Shown piece by piece: positions 33,578 through 46,039 of a stretch of DNA of 64,000 nucleotides. Where the stretch lies: the NCBI RefSeq assembly GCF_047948215.1, contig NC_134463.1, forward strand, positions 98,608,657-98,672,656, in the 5' to 3' direction. The notes below the pieces were generated by a model. The model saw nothing but the letters and a program-made list of their open reading frames with translations. It searched no databases and was not told the origin of the DNA. Each line of letters starts with the position of its first letter. The first letter of the stretch is position 1. Origin of the DNA: Lycorma delicatula (taxonomy: Eukaryota; Arthropoda; Insecta; Hemiptera; Fulgoridae). Both the position numbers and the translations under genes were made by a program.

Positions 33578-34584
33578 CATATGTATATTTGTAATAGATT
33601 TAGTGAAACAATTGATTATTTAATATTAATTGAAAATTGTAAGATAGAGTTATATTATTTTCGGATTTTCTAGTTTAATTTTATTTAATTATTTTGGAAT
33701 TTCTGCTTAATTTTATCTACATTAAAGTTAACTACCAGGTGACTGAAAAATAGACCCTCACAAGAAAATCATATATAATGTGGCATACATGCCTGATTTT
33801 TAATAAATTGCAAAAAATTCGAATTTTTTAGTTCATTACTCCTGTGATATTGTCGGACAATATTCTCCCTAAGTCCGAGTTGATCATCATTTAGTTTATT
33901 TGCTTTTTGTTGCCAATCATTTAATCTCTCTTTGGTTTGATCTTAATTTGTGTACGCGTTCTCTAGTTCTCAAATTTTCTCACTATATATTCATCACCCT
34001 CTCTTAATCTTCTTATTCTTTCCTTGGTTTTAATATTTTCTTCCTCTTTATATTTATTATCCTCTCTTAATTTTTTTTTATTCTTCCCTTGTTCTTAACA
34101 TTTTCTTCCTCTTCATATTCATCTTCTTGTCGTTTTTTTGAAATGTATTTCTTCATATTATCTTTCTTTTCCTGTACGATTGTTTCTTTTTCATTTTTGA
34201 TTATTCACCAAATATTACAGTAATAAAAACTGAATATTATACACCGTAAGATCGAAATTAACATTTGTAACCGGTAAACACGAGTTCACTAAACGGAATA
34301 TTTTAATTATTATTGAATTTTATTTATATGACACACCAGAAATGTGAAACTTTTGTTAATCAGCAACTCACGAAGCTACAAATAATACTGATCTAGTAAT
34401 ACGAGTAATAAAGGGGCTTTTATTCTATCCTAATGTTTCATGTAAGATTGTTCAATTTATAATTGTATAAATATTTGATGTTAGTAAAAACTAATATTTT
34501 AGGAGTTGTGTAGCAGTGCACTTTATTAAAGAATTGGAGGATCGTATCTCACTTTCAAATGAAATAAGTTTAAATGAAATTCAG
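33578..34584. other. A+T-rich DNA with a pyrimidine-rich patch
   Basis: The patch at 33960-34190 is T/C-rich with loosely repeated 'ctctctta..tttctta' and 'cttcctcttt.tattcat' phrases, suggesting a decayed tandem repeat. No gene is supported. Confidence 0.5.
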
Positions 34585-34660
34585 CAAAAAATGCGTATAT
34601 GTAATTTAATAGGCCTACAAACAAGTCACGTGGTGTTCACATCAGATTTTTTTTTTATAG
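34585..34660 (+). repeat. R650 tail fragment
   Basis: The text 'gcgtatatgtaatttaatag', then 'ggcctacaa', 'gtcacgtggtgttcacatc' and 'agattttttttt', matches the last ~75 bp of the R650 copies at 54808-55450 and 19613-20292. Only this tail is present. Confidence 0.65.
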
Positions 34661-36189
34661 AATGGCAACCACATGGTCAGTCCATGTAGAGAGTTTACGT
34701 AGTACATTCATAGTAGAACTATATATAATTTAATTTTTAACTTCGATTTGGACTGTCTTAAACGATATTGTAAACATTTTTATTTAAAATTTTCATAAAC
34801 ACGGGTAGTTTTATATTTCTAATTATTATTTTTTTTTACTTATCTTTTATATCTTTAATTATTTTTTCTCTAAATACACGTAAAATGTTTTGATTTTTGG
34901 AAGCCATTTTTTTGAGTTTTTGCACTGTTTTATTGAAAAAACTGATTAGAGGGCTATTCTAATCTGTTTTTTTCAATCAGTTCTAATATTTTCAATATTC
35001 TAATCAAACTGATTAGAATAGCCCTTTCTTTTGTTAATAATAAAAAAAGGGAAACGTTGATTATCTTCTTTCTTATATATTCTCCTGTAAGAGTAATATG
35101 GAAATATTAACGGATAAAATTGTTAAACATATACGCAGTAAGATAGCTAAATAAAAAATAAGTAATAGAAAAATTTAATTAATTATGCATCAAATAGATA
35201 AAGTGCAGAAGAAAAGCATGAATTCGGTATCTAAAAGTTATTAATGTTATCCGTTGTCACATGTATGAAGATATGAAAACGATCCGATCAAAGATTTGCC
35301 ATAAACCAATGTACGATTGAAAAAGAAGAGGATATTTGACAAAACGAGATAAAAAATACATTAATACTATTTTTTTTTCTTTTCAAGAAAAAAAAGATTT
35401 CGAACAGAATCTTCTTTTTGAAAAAGAATAGAAGATTTTCTACAAGAACTATGTTATTCAAATTAAATCTCTTGTATAATATTTAACAAACGGTAGTAGC
35501 ACGGCAGCAGGTTCAAAAGAAGCAGGTGTTAGTTTGGTATGCGAACAAGTAACTTTTTAAAGTGAGAGGTTAATTAATGTTATGTGGATACAAGCTAGTA
35601 GTAATATAGCGAGTATGAGATACGTTGAAGCTGCAGGAGCAACCTTGGTCGAAGATGACTGGCAGACGTGTTGTTGTATTGTATTGTTGAATTGTTGTAC
35701 ATTGTATATTATATTATGTTGTTCATCGGTCCGTGCTTACATTATATAAGAAAGAGTTATTAATGAATTCTGTTATACGCGTCAACGAATATATGCCGGC
35801 GAGCAGTCTGGAACTCATAGGATAGGTTTTCTGTTCACATCATGTACCGACAACCAACTAACTCCTTTTAACTTGTCTTGGAACGTCAAATACATGTCTG
35901 TCCATCTATTAGTCGGTTAAACCATTCGTCTTTCAAAGGGCTTATGGAATTAACAGAGACTACATACATATCCTCTCAAATGTTTCCATCTTTATTTTAC
36001 TCGCACGTTCATTCAATACCGTTTTTATTTTTTACTTTTTGTCGTATTGTTTTATTTACGATATTAGTTTCCCAAATAACAAACCTATAAATAAATCGTA
36101 TAAAGTAATAATGACGTGAAAGAGAGGTATCCAGTGATACCTCCCAAGACAATACAATTAAAGTCTGAACAAAGCGTAATACAATTAAA
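34661..36189. other. A+T-rich DNA, no recognised gene
   Basis: This holds a nested inverted repeat at 34938-35025 and otherwise no feature I can support. A slightly GC-richer patch at 35490-35720 matches nothing recognised. Confidence 0.55.
34938..35025. repeat. Nested inverted repeats
   Basis: AGGGCTATTCTAATC (34950-34964) pairs exactly with GATTAGAATAGCCCT (35011-35025). AACTGATT (34940-34947) pairs with AATCAGTT (34975-34982). The left arm itself sits in a smaller hairpin (GATTAG...CTAATC). The same 'ctgattagaatag' material thus occurs in both orientations several times within 90 bp. Confidence 0.85.
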
Positions 36190-37650
36190 TGTAGTCTACA
36201 ACGAATAAAATATAACTAACAATACACACAAAGTCCGTAACAAAGTACATATAAACCAAGAAGTAATGAAACAGAACAAAAAAGATAAAATGGTCAGCAC
36301 AACAGTTAAATTGTTAATAAAACAAAGAAAGTGCAATATTGACCGAATAATATTCTTAAGATCCAAGACATGCAACCTTTTCAGTCGTCTCACTTCCTCA
36401 CTGTTATCCAGTAGGTTAACAACCAGATGGTTTTCGTGCGTGTTAAGCTTAAGTAAATACTTTAAGCTTAACTGGTGAATTTCTTCACAAATAGAAGGCA
36501 TCCCTTGGAGCGGTGGATCTCCTTGTTTTTCGTAAATCATGGTGCCTCCAATATGTTCCTCAGCATTTTTTTCTGGAACCGTTGGATGATATCGATATTG
36601 CTGTTTTTTGCCGTACCCAAAGACTGAATCACGTAGTCTCATATTGACTCTAAAATGCCTTATAAAACAACATTTGTTAGTTAATGACAATATTAAATTG
36701 ATAAAGCAATATTTAATTGGTTTTCTTTTCTCTCACGTGATTTTTCCATGATTGGAGGCGGTTCAAATGAAGTACTAGGTATCGTAAATACTAGGTAGTA
36801 AATACTTTGAGCTTAACTGGTGAATTTAGGTTGTCCGAATGAGGGCGTAGGACATTCAAGATGTCCGGACGAGGCCTACAGCGAAGGAAAAACTGAGTTA
36901 AAAAATCATCGATGTTAATATCTATAAAGTCATTTACATCGGTGGGATCCCAACGAGACCTGGCTTATTACTGTTAGATGTAAAAAGTTAGAGGGCGAAT
37001 GACGACTCCTAAGAGAGCCCTGACGACATAAGGACTATGAACGGGAGGGGGAGGGTGGCGACTGGAAGCGTCACAAGGAAGGTGTCTTCCCCTACGGGTT
37101 TGGGATGTCCGATTGAAGGATGTGAACTCCATCTGGGCAGACTCCCATCATCATCGCATACGTCACATAACTCGACTTTCAGTGTTCACATGTACCTTCC
37201 ATTTACCTAGCCAATCACTTCTCAGTGAACCGCCATAATCGCTGTACCATCAGGAAAGGACGCAAGAGTGATATTTTCTGTAGGAAGATCAGCAGGGTAG
37301 ATTGAATACAAAACCGAGCCCAAGACTGAACCCTGAGGAACCCCCCCCGATTTCTTATCAAAAATCCTTATAACTCTTGGCCATATTTAAACTGTGAAAA
37401 CGGTCCACCATGGAAGTTGCTTAATGCCAACTAATACGGTTGAGGTAGGCTCATTTTAAGCTTGTACAGCAGACCAGGCAACCGAACCTAACCGAAAGCT
37501 TGTTAGATATCCAGTAAAACCGCCGTGCAATATTCTTTCCTTTCTTAACAACCGCTGATGGCATCAACCATACTATGAATTTATTTAGTGCCGGAGTGCC
37601 CGCTCCGGAAACCAAATTGGTGATCGGGTATAACGACCGCTTCTACTAAA
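36190..37650 (-). pseudogene. Jockey-type LINE, reverse transcriptase and C-terminus (decayed)
   Basis: On the minus strand, starting near 37640, the translation gives IPDHQFGFRSGHSGTK, YCTAVLLDI and PGLLYKLK (RT fingers/palm). It then gives VPQGSVLG (in shifted frames, about 37350), a 'VLYS.YPADLP' segment and ASFPDGTAIMAVH at about 37240. The YADD/FADD catalytic box has become FPDG, so the polymerase is dead at its active site as well as by frame. Further down, a longer open frame (36690-36374) gives GMPSICEEIHQLSLKYLLKL, NTHENHLVVNLLDNSEEV and RRLKRLHVLDL, the C-terminal end of Jockey-clade LINEs. The same end occurs at 43395. The region 36700-36900 between the two parts is scrambled and includes a short duplication. 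Confidence 0.85.
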
Positions 37651-39544
37651 ATAGGTCTAATACGTTTTTAGTGAATGCTTATCGCACTATTTTTAGTGAA
37701 TAATTCTTTCAACATTAGAATTATTTATACCGATTGCATATACCGGTTCAATCAGGGATTAGTGAATTATAACCGTGTTTTGCACGTCATTCAAGCTTTT
37801 TTTATAATTTATGTTTAATTAATCCGACTTCAGGAATATGTTAGGATATTCCTTTACAAAACATGAACTTTTCTTAGTTGAATCTTTAGTTTCTAATTGA
37901 TAGCAGCATATATTAAATTATTTAATTTTATCAATAAAAAAAAACCGTTCATTATTAATGTATAATTTCATCCTGTACAAAAATATTGTAGTCTATCAAG
38001 GTGATGAGCTGGATAAGTACGTTTTCTTGATCCGATTTTAAGAGATCCACTTTTATCCAGTTTAAATCCACTTCTTTTCAAGTTTAAATTCAAATATATA
38101 TCAGATTCTGTCTTTATATATGTTCAGGATGCGGGAACCTGTAGGATAGGTAACATCATAATGTTTTGGGTTTAGTGGTACACAGCAAGGCTGTTTTCCT
38201 AATATGCAAGAGCTCTTAAGACTGCAATCCATACCCGTGCTTTTCTAATTTCTTTTAATACAACATAAATACCAATAGTATGTAATTAGCAATCCATAGA
38301 GTAACTGCACGTAGCGTTTGTCAAATTTCATGATATTTTGGAATTAATTCTAAGTAAATGTCATAGAAGATTGTTATTATATCCTTCCTTTAGAACAACT
38401 CGTAAAACTTTATATAAAAAATATCGATATATTTTTGATATTGCTTGATTTTATATCAATTTGTGAGAAAAAAGTTTTATACATTTGTTTTATACTCATT
38501 TTATTTTTTTATACCCGTATAACGCTGTAATAATTTAATGTTGCTTTTTATAATAGCGGTCAAACTTCAATAGGAATTATTACTATATCGATATACTATA
38601 TCAACAGACTAAATCGATGTTTCAAAAATATTGCTTAGTTACTGCGATATTTTCATATGAAAGGAATTATCAACTGCTGTAGTAGTTATTAGGAAAAAAA
38701 TAATTAAAACGTTTTCATTTCCCTCATTATAAGGAAATGAATTCTTATTGAGAGTTAATATGTTACTTTTTCACCATCATAATATTATATAATTGCGTTT
38801 AGTAAAATTCATTTCTTAGTAAAATTCATTTCATCATTTCTTAAAATGAACCGAGGGAAAAAACTTTCTACATTATATGAGACCGATTGGATTAATACAG
38901 ATTGATCTTAGATATTCATGCTGTTCAACCCCTAAATGTTGTATAATATTTTTGGTCGTTATAATCCGATATTTGATTTTTATTTTTATTTAGGAGGGAA
39001 GACTTTAGAAGGAAAGTCATTGTTATAGCAAAATAAATAGTAAGGCCAGTTGAGAAACTGTACGTTACAGGTTTTGTAATTGGTAATGTTTTGTAGTTTT
39101 CATTTATGATTCATAATATTTCGTAATTTTTTCTAAAGATGAAAAAAATTAAAAATTATTCTATAAAAATGCTGAAGGCCGGTGAAATAGTATTATTTAA
39201 AAAAATTAAAATTTATTATTAATTGCTAGATGATAAATGACATGATATAAAATGAATGCTATATATGGTAAAACTATCATTATATCCGATAATTTGTCGA
39301 TCAATATTCAAAGATTATACAGTGGTGGTTTATAAACTAAACAACACTAAATGATTTGGTAGCACGGAAATTCAAATCCATTCAAAACTGAATGTATAAA
39401 AAAATAGTGAACAAACAATCTCCCGAAAAACACTTACAGTATAAAAGTATCCCTCAAAAAACATTTTTTTCCCCTGAATCCGAAAAAAGCATCGGTATAC
39501 AAAGAAACTGAATAAGATTTGTATAAAACGAATATGAATATTTT
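37651..39544. other. A+T-rich DNA; fragment of the 40 kb inverted repeat at its end
   Basis: No gene is supported. At about 39449-39525, 'ctgaatccgaaaaaa' and 'acaaagaaactgaata' repeat sequence found in both arms of the inverted repeat at 39885-40735, so a third partial copy of that repeat lies here. Confidence 0.5.
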
Positions 39545-39875
39545 TTTGTGCATTATGGATCAAAGAAATTAAAGAAGACATGCAAGAATTAAATTTGACT
39601 TACGAAGATTTACTTAATAAATCCGAAAAATTAAAATTTGTTATTAAAGATCCGAATACCAACTTTAAAGTAAGAACTTTTAATTATACAAAAAGGGTTT
39701 ATTCCGAAGAGGATCGTAAAGCAAGATCACTAAGAATGACTAAATATCGGGAGAAAGTGAAAGCTAAGAACTTAAAGGCCAAAAGATCGGCAAAAAATAC
39801 TTGAATTATTCTGACTAAAGTGGTCCTTTGCGGCCTTAAAAGTAAAAAAAAAAGAAAAACAAAAAAAACGAATAT
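39545..39875 (+). pseudogene. LINE C-terminal fragment and 3' end
   Basis: The plus-strand frame reads LWIKEIKEDMQELNLTYEDL, then TKRVYSEEDRKARSLRMTKY, REKVKAKNLKAKRS and a stop at 39802-39804. It is followed by a short 3' UTR and an A-rich tail at 39844-39872. It is clearly related to the minus-strand fragment at 47160 (WITEIKKDMQELEITIEDL) and to 12551-13188. Only the last ~85 residues remain, as expected of a heavily 5'-truncated LINE copy. It abuts the left arm of the large inverted repeat. Confidence 0.75.
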
Positions 39876-39884
39876 AACCTAAAA

Positions 39885-40735
39885 AATGTTTACGAAAATT
39901 TAGCTTCAAAAAGCTCTTTTTCTTTTAAAATCCCGGCTAAAAAATTCTTTTTTTATAGTATTTCATAAACACTGTTTAGTTTGTTATTATCTATATGACT
40001 AATCTTTTTTAAAATAAACTTTGTCTATTGATGATGATTGTCTAAAGATAAAAATAAATTTCTTTATGAATAAAAAATTGTATTTATCCTTCAAAAAACA
40101 ATTTTTTGTCCTGAATCCGAAAAAAAACATTGATGCAGAAAGAAACTGAATATCATTTGTCACAGTCGCCACGGGGCTGTTTCAATTACGAAATAAAAAA
40201 TAGCAAAATAATATTACTAAATAGACGTTGCTGTTAACGATTGAGTAGCCTTCCTTTTTTGTTTTTTGTTTTTTTTTTTTGGTGTAAATCAGTTGTTCCT
40301 TATATTTTGAAACAATCCCGTGGAGAGTGGACTTTTGTAATATTTTTCTATCTTTTGCGCGACTTTATTTATTGAATATTATTTCTCAGCGTTTGACGCA
40401 AAAAATAAATTGTTTTAGAGACGTTTGAATGTAGCCAATGGTATTCAATTTCTTTGTATATAATTTTTTTCGGATTTACGGCTAACAATTATTTTTTGAG
40501 ATAAATACAATTTTTTATTCATAAAAAACCTTGCTACTTTGATCGTTAGACGATCATCACCAATAGACATAAAGTTTATTTAAAAAAAAAAGTTAATAGT
40601 ATAGATATTGATTAGTAAATAATGTTTATGAAATACTATAAAACGAGAACTTTTTAGACGGGATTTTAGAAGAAAAATAAAGGAAAGCAAAAAAACGAAT
40701 AATAATTATTAGATCTTTTTAAGCTAAATTTTGTA
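39885..40735. repeat. Large imperfect inverted repeat (foldback-like)
   Basis: The left arm (39885-40200) contains in order 'aaaatttagctt', 'aaaatcccg', 'tatagtatttcataaac', 'aataaactt', 'gaataaaaaattgtatttat', 'aatccgaaaaaaa', 'aaagaaactgaata' and 'ccacgggg.tgtttca'. The reverse complement of 40300-40735 gives the same phrases in the same order. The right arm has roughly 90 extra bp in its inner part. The centre (about 40200-40300) is T-rich. No coding sequence was found. It could be a foldback-type DNA element or an inverted duplication of another repeat. Confidence 0.8.
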
Positions 40736-43394
40736 AAACGGTGTTTGAGTAGTATTCTTTTTTTACAATTTACACAAGTTTATAAAAACAAACTAAACAT
40801 ATATTGTTCTACCCTTATAGTTTTATTTATTTTTTGTTTTTAATTTGTTGTAATTTTCAGAAATATGTTTGAGATTTTTCATCATGTGTCAAATATCATT
40901 CGTAGACCGATCACAGTCCCACGTATGAACAGTTATCTAGAAAACTATTTTGTAATGCAAAATAATCATCGGGTTTTTTTTAAATAATATTTTTTGTGCT
41001 AAATTACTAACTACATTCATGATTAAAGTATAAAAAATTTTATTATATTCATGTTGATGCTTAGATAAAGTTTTGAACCGTTAGTAATATCTTGCGTAGT
41101 TTTTTTGTAAAAATGAATACTGATTTCTTTCTTTTTTTCTGGTTATTAATTTGGTTGACAATCGGATACTGTATTGAACGGGTTGGGAATGCTTAGTGTT
41201 CGGTTTAAAATTGTATCTATTCTATCTTGTGGCTTGTAGATTGTAGGTTGCTACTTACAAGCAAGTCAGCATGACTGGCGTACTGGAGTTGATTAATGAT
41301 TTTGACGACTATCCAGTAGAGCGCGCACGTTGCTAAAGGATTTCCAAAGCCGCGCCGAGCTACCGGGCTTGGCTCTTTGATTTTGTTCTCCCTTAGAATA
41401 TTAATATTATTCAATGCAGTCAGTCGGTAGCCTATAGTTCTGAAAGGGAACATCCCGACGAATAATGGTTCGACCGGCGTACTGCTACCATTAAACAAGC
41501 TTTATTCTTATCGTCTATCTCTTTTTATACTCTTTGTCGCTCGTTTAAATCGGTGTTGTTCAACAATAAATGACTATAATTTGATGTATGGTGTATCACA
41601 GAGAAGCAGTATTTTATATAGGTCTGCTATAGTTTATAAATTATGTTGATGCCGCAGTTGCAGTTATAATAATATCGTATTCATGTACTCTTATTTTTTT
41701 TTAACTACAAACTCATACAGACACATAACCCAGACGTCGAATAACACAAAATAGAGAGAAATACTAGAAATATAGAAATTAATTTCTCTACTTCTGTTTG
41801 AAAACTGAAACAGTAAGAGAATTAATATTAAATAGATAAAAATTGAATGATTTTGTATAGGTAAGATTTATCATTTGTTACCTAGCGAACATCTTATTTT
41901 CAGCGAACAGCCTAAAACTATTTTACGTAATGTACATCATAATATAAGTTTATCTTAAAATTGTAAGCCTCCATTTTATCCTAAATTACATGTTTGTTAA
42001 TTTTCTATCGCGAATTATCATTGAATATCAAATGGAAATCATTTACAGTAATAATTAGCTGAAAATGTTTTCCATCCATGTATACCAATTTAGAGAAAAT
42101 CTACTCCACTGCATAATGAAATAACCGGCTGTAGAATTTCTTATTGTTATCCTTGAATAGGGAAAAAACGTTTTTTAGGTACTACCTGAGCGGTAAAAAT
42201 ATTAGTCTGGTTAAACTAATCTCTAATATAATTTCACTTTTTCGCCCTGATTGTCCATATTACCCTGCAATCTCTCTCATAGATCGATTTTTTCTCCAGT
42301 AATTGAACCTTACCAAAATCAGAAATTCATACATGCCGAAGTAACTCAAGGTTTAATTTTTTGTTCCCCTATCGAACGTCACTAAGATTTATAACCAAAC
42401 AATACAGATACTTTTCGTAACATGAAATCTTACCCTTTCATTGTCCCCCAATTGGTCGTAACAAGTCGATAGGATTTATAACGTTATATCACATACATAC
42501 ATATCGTAGGTTTATAACGTTCATAAAAATTGAATATTTAAATAAAATTCAGCATTATTTCTAAAAGCCTAAACTTCCAACGCCATAAATCTGTAAAAGT
42601 TAAAATAGAAACTTCTAAAATCAAGCTTTTATGGTTAGTATTATTACTACCATTACATCAAAATTTAATCTTATCTTTATAAACGACACATTTTCCGATT
42701 ACTTATTTTAAGTAGTTTAAGAAAATTAATCATTTAGTGTTACTGAAAACAAAAAACAACTGGAGAATTTCATCACGGGAAAACTATGAAGCCACTCGCC
42801 AATAATTATGCGTACATTATTGGTGTCCAGTAAATAAGCATGGTTGTATTCTCTAAAATAAATTTTTAAATTATGTTATACTTTTTCCAAAAAAATATAT
42901 GTGTTTATTCGTAACATTGGTTAATCTTCTGAATTTAAGTTTTTGATTTCAGTTTATATATATTTGTGTTTTACGGCATTTGTATGTGGATGGCTAATTT
43001 TACACTGTTCTTTTTTTTTAACTTCATATATCTACTTATTACAGATGTATAAATTAATATAATTTCCCTACTTTTTTTATTTTATTTTGTTTAGAAGGAA
43101 ATATGTCACTTTATGCATGAACCATTAGGCCTAAAATAAAACATTTACGCTTATTTATTTTTCAAATTTCTGATGATAAAAATCCTTATTATATTTAGCG
43201 CCTATTTCATAGTTTTTTTTTCTCGAAATAAATTGTTTACTGTAGCACGTAGCTTTTTTTATTGTACTTTTTTTTACTATTACGATCTCGAGAGATGCTA
43301 CATACATACTTAAACAAGGAATATTAAATAAATGAAATAACAGTACTGAAATTACTGAATCCTGAACAGGAATCGAACTCGGAAACATTTTATC
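40736..43394. other. A+T-rich DNA with one GC-richer block
   Basis: The block at about 41217-41500 is more balanced in composition and holds a 93-codon open frame on the minus strand that matches no family I know. It may be part of an unclassified repeat. The rest is low-complexity sequence without features. Confidence 0.5.
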
Positions 43395-44175
43395 TATTGC
43401 TAAAAACGCTAACTAATCTTTAGTTGCCTAACGTCCTCGCTGTTATCCAAAAGGTTAACCGCGATCCAGTTCATATGTTTGTTTAGTCTCATTTTGTATC
43501 TTGTACTGAATTGCTATATTTCCTACCGACTGGTTGGCAGAACCAGATAATCGTTTACTTTAGTGTTTTTCGCAAATCACGGCGATTCTGTTATATTTCT
43601 TAATAGTTTGTTCTGGAATCGCTGTACGCCTTCGATGTTACGTTTACTTGTACCCGCAGTTGGATTCCCCAGGCCCAAATCAGTTTCAGGATAGCTGAGT
43701 ACAGCAGCTAGTTATTAGATAATGGTAGTAGCGACCCCCTGCCTAGCAACCAGTAACATCTTTTTAAACTTAATGTTAAGCTGGGTCCTTTTCTCCCTGA
43801 CCTGACTCCTCTACATCAGATGGCTATTCAGATGCAGTCCTATTTATCGTGCGAGATGAAGATCCCATTAATTTGAACTCCCGGGCAGTTATTATGGGTA
43901 GTCTTAGCCATATTAATCTTCATCTTCCATCTAGCTAGCCACTCGTTAATTAGATCCGATAGGGTTTGTAGTTTTGCCAAAGCTACGATACGGTCAGTAT
44001 TCTCAGCAACTATTGCCGTGTCATCCAGAAAGATGCAGGTATGATCTCCTCTGGAGTCAAAAGATCCTTAGTAAAGGTTGAGTACAGAGCCGGTTCCAGA
44101 ACTGAGCCCTGTGGAACACCCGATCTTGCATCAAAGAATACAATCAAGTCTTGATTGTACTTCATCTGGAAAGAA
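43395..44175 (-). pseudogene. Jockey-type LINE reverse transcriptase fragment
   Basis: Minus-strand translation across frames gives SGVPQGSVLEPALYSTFTKD (about 44125-44070), the conserved palm motif preceding the catalytic Asp box. Next is a 'CIFLDDTAIVAENTDRIV' segment in which FADD has become LDD. Then come INEWLARWKMKINMAKTTHN, QINGIFISHD and a 'YWLLGRG..' stretch. Near the end are 'NKLLRNITESP' (shifted) and LNKHMNWIAVNLLDNSEDVR. The order and motifs are those of Jockey-clade polymerases. Its end closely resembles that at 36374-36690 (VVNLLDNSEEVRRLKRL), so both belong to one family. Numerous stops and shifts make it inactive. The N-terminal half and endonuclease are missing. Confidence 0.88.
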
Positions 44176-46039
44176 GTCCGTTCTGGTAGCTGTGTAAGGT
44201 ACTACAAATAAAAAATAATAATTATGTAACTTTGATATATATATATATTTTACTCAAGGATAAGTTAAGAAGTTGACATTTTTAATTTTCCACATATCAG
44301 TGTACATAATTTATACTTTTGGATACCAAACAATGAATTGACAGCACATTTTTGTTTCCCAAAAATATCCCAACCGTATAAATGACTTAATCGTTTTTTC
44401 ATAATTCAGAAAGAGACAGTTTTACGCTGTCTCAAAAGTAATTAAGTTGCTATGCGTGAAATACGATGTTAACGATATAGTCTCGCATTAGTCTATCAAA
44501 GTAGAAATAACTCTATATTATGTAATCCTACGTCGTTTTTCATGTAGCGACTATTTGACTACATCGTTCTTTTAATTCAGGTCAATATAATCTGCCTTTT
44601 CGTAATAACTTTTTTAAAAACTATTTTCTGAATTTTTCTTTCAAATACAATCAAGTTTTTTTAACAATGTTGTATCCATCTCCAACTTTACAACTATTTC
44701 TATTTTGTTTTGTAAAAAATCTAAAGATGTTGATATAAATATAGAATTTTTTTTCATTATTCTTCAATGTATTAAAGGTTTTTCAATTTAGTGGTGAGTT
44801 GAGCTTATTGGTACTGCTGATCATCCTTGAAGTTAGTGATAAATATATTTAATAGTACAGCCATCGCAACATTTAAATTCGATTTATACGTTTATTTGTC
44901 ATTCAAAACTCCCATCAAGATGAAGTTCAAATTATAAATTTGAAGACTTGTATACTAGGATCTTTATGTTAAAAGAAAAAAATTAATTTTATTTTACAGC
45001 TGTGACTATAATTTGAGGTAAAAATTTACCCACAATAGTATGTTATTACTAACCCTTTTATTCTTGTATATTTAATAATATTCTTTATTCTTAATAAATT
45101 TAATTAATATTACCCGATTATTATTTTGTTAAATTCAATATATTTGTAATTAAGTTTAAAAATAACTTCATCTCCAATCGGATAATGATCTTTATGAAGA
45201 TAGTCATAATTGACAGTAATAGCATTATAATTAAAATAAAAATTATATATTATTATTTTAAATAAAATTTTGATTAAGCTGTCAGTCAAATTAGAATTAT
45301 GAAGTCAATTCTATCGGTTTATATCTGGTATTAACTTAGGCCAATATTACTTTTAATTAGTGATTGACAGCTACATATGTTATACAGTAAGACGCCTTGA
45401 AAATATGTCAAACCTTTAATTTATGTTTTACATTTAGGTGTCGATGCACTTGACATTGCTTTCTTATTTATATTATTTTACGGTTTTATTTTTATTTTTT
45501 ATTATTTATTACCTTTTTCACATTGAAGAAAACAATAGATATAATAATTAACGACAATGAAAAATTGAAAAAATAAAATTAATATGAAAGAATTTTAACC
45601 GGTTAAAAAAAAGTGAAAATGTTTTACAGGTAATTTCAAAATTTTATTTTTTTGAAATTTTTACTTTATTGGTTAAAATTGTAACAATTTAATCAAAATA
45701 CTGTTTTACAACTTTAGGATAACAAATGAATTTTCACAAGTTTACAAGCGATTTCTTATTACTGACAATAAAATCATTTGTTAGTTAAAATGTAGTAGCT
45801 AACAAACTTGGAACTGACATATGTTGGCAAACAATAATTTTCCACTTATTCAAAAAGTTGTGTCGGACTGATGAAGCGAACTTTATTTTAGCAATAAAGT
45901 ATTTTAATTATATCTTACACTTTGAAACCAAATCTCAACTTATCTATATGTAGGCATTAAAATTGCATTTTAAGTATATATTTAAGCCATTAGTGATATC
46001 TAATCTACACACTCTGTTGTCTGTGATATACAGTCTATT
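44176..46039. other. A+T-rich DNA, no recognised gene
   Basis: This is low-complexity sequence. It includes a perfect 16-bp palindrome, TTTTAACCGGTTAAAA (45593-45608), and short AT runs near 44235. No coding or repeat family was recognised. Confidence 0.6.

Noticed and set aside
44139..44159. Hairpin TACAATCAA/TTGATTGTA as an RNA structure
   Set aside because: It lies within decayed RT coding sequence and is only 9 bp; it is counted only in the general hairpin observation.
45593..45608. 16-bp perfect palindrome TTTTAACCGGTTAAAA as a regulatory site
   Set aside because: It is short and A+T-rich at both ends, with no gene nearby; chance is a sufficient explanation.
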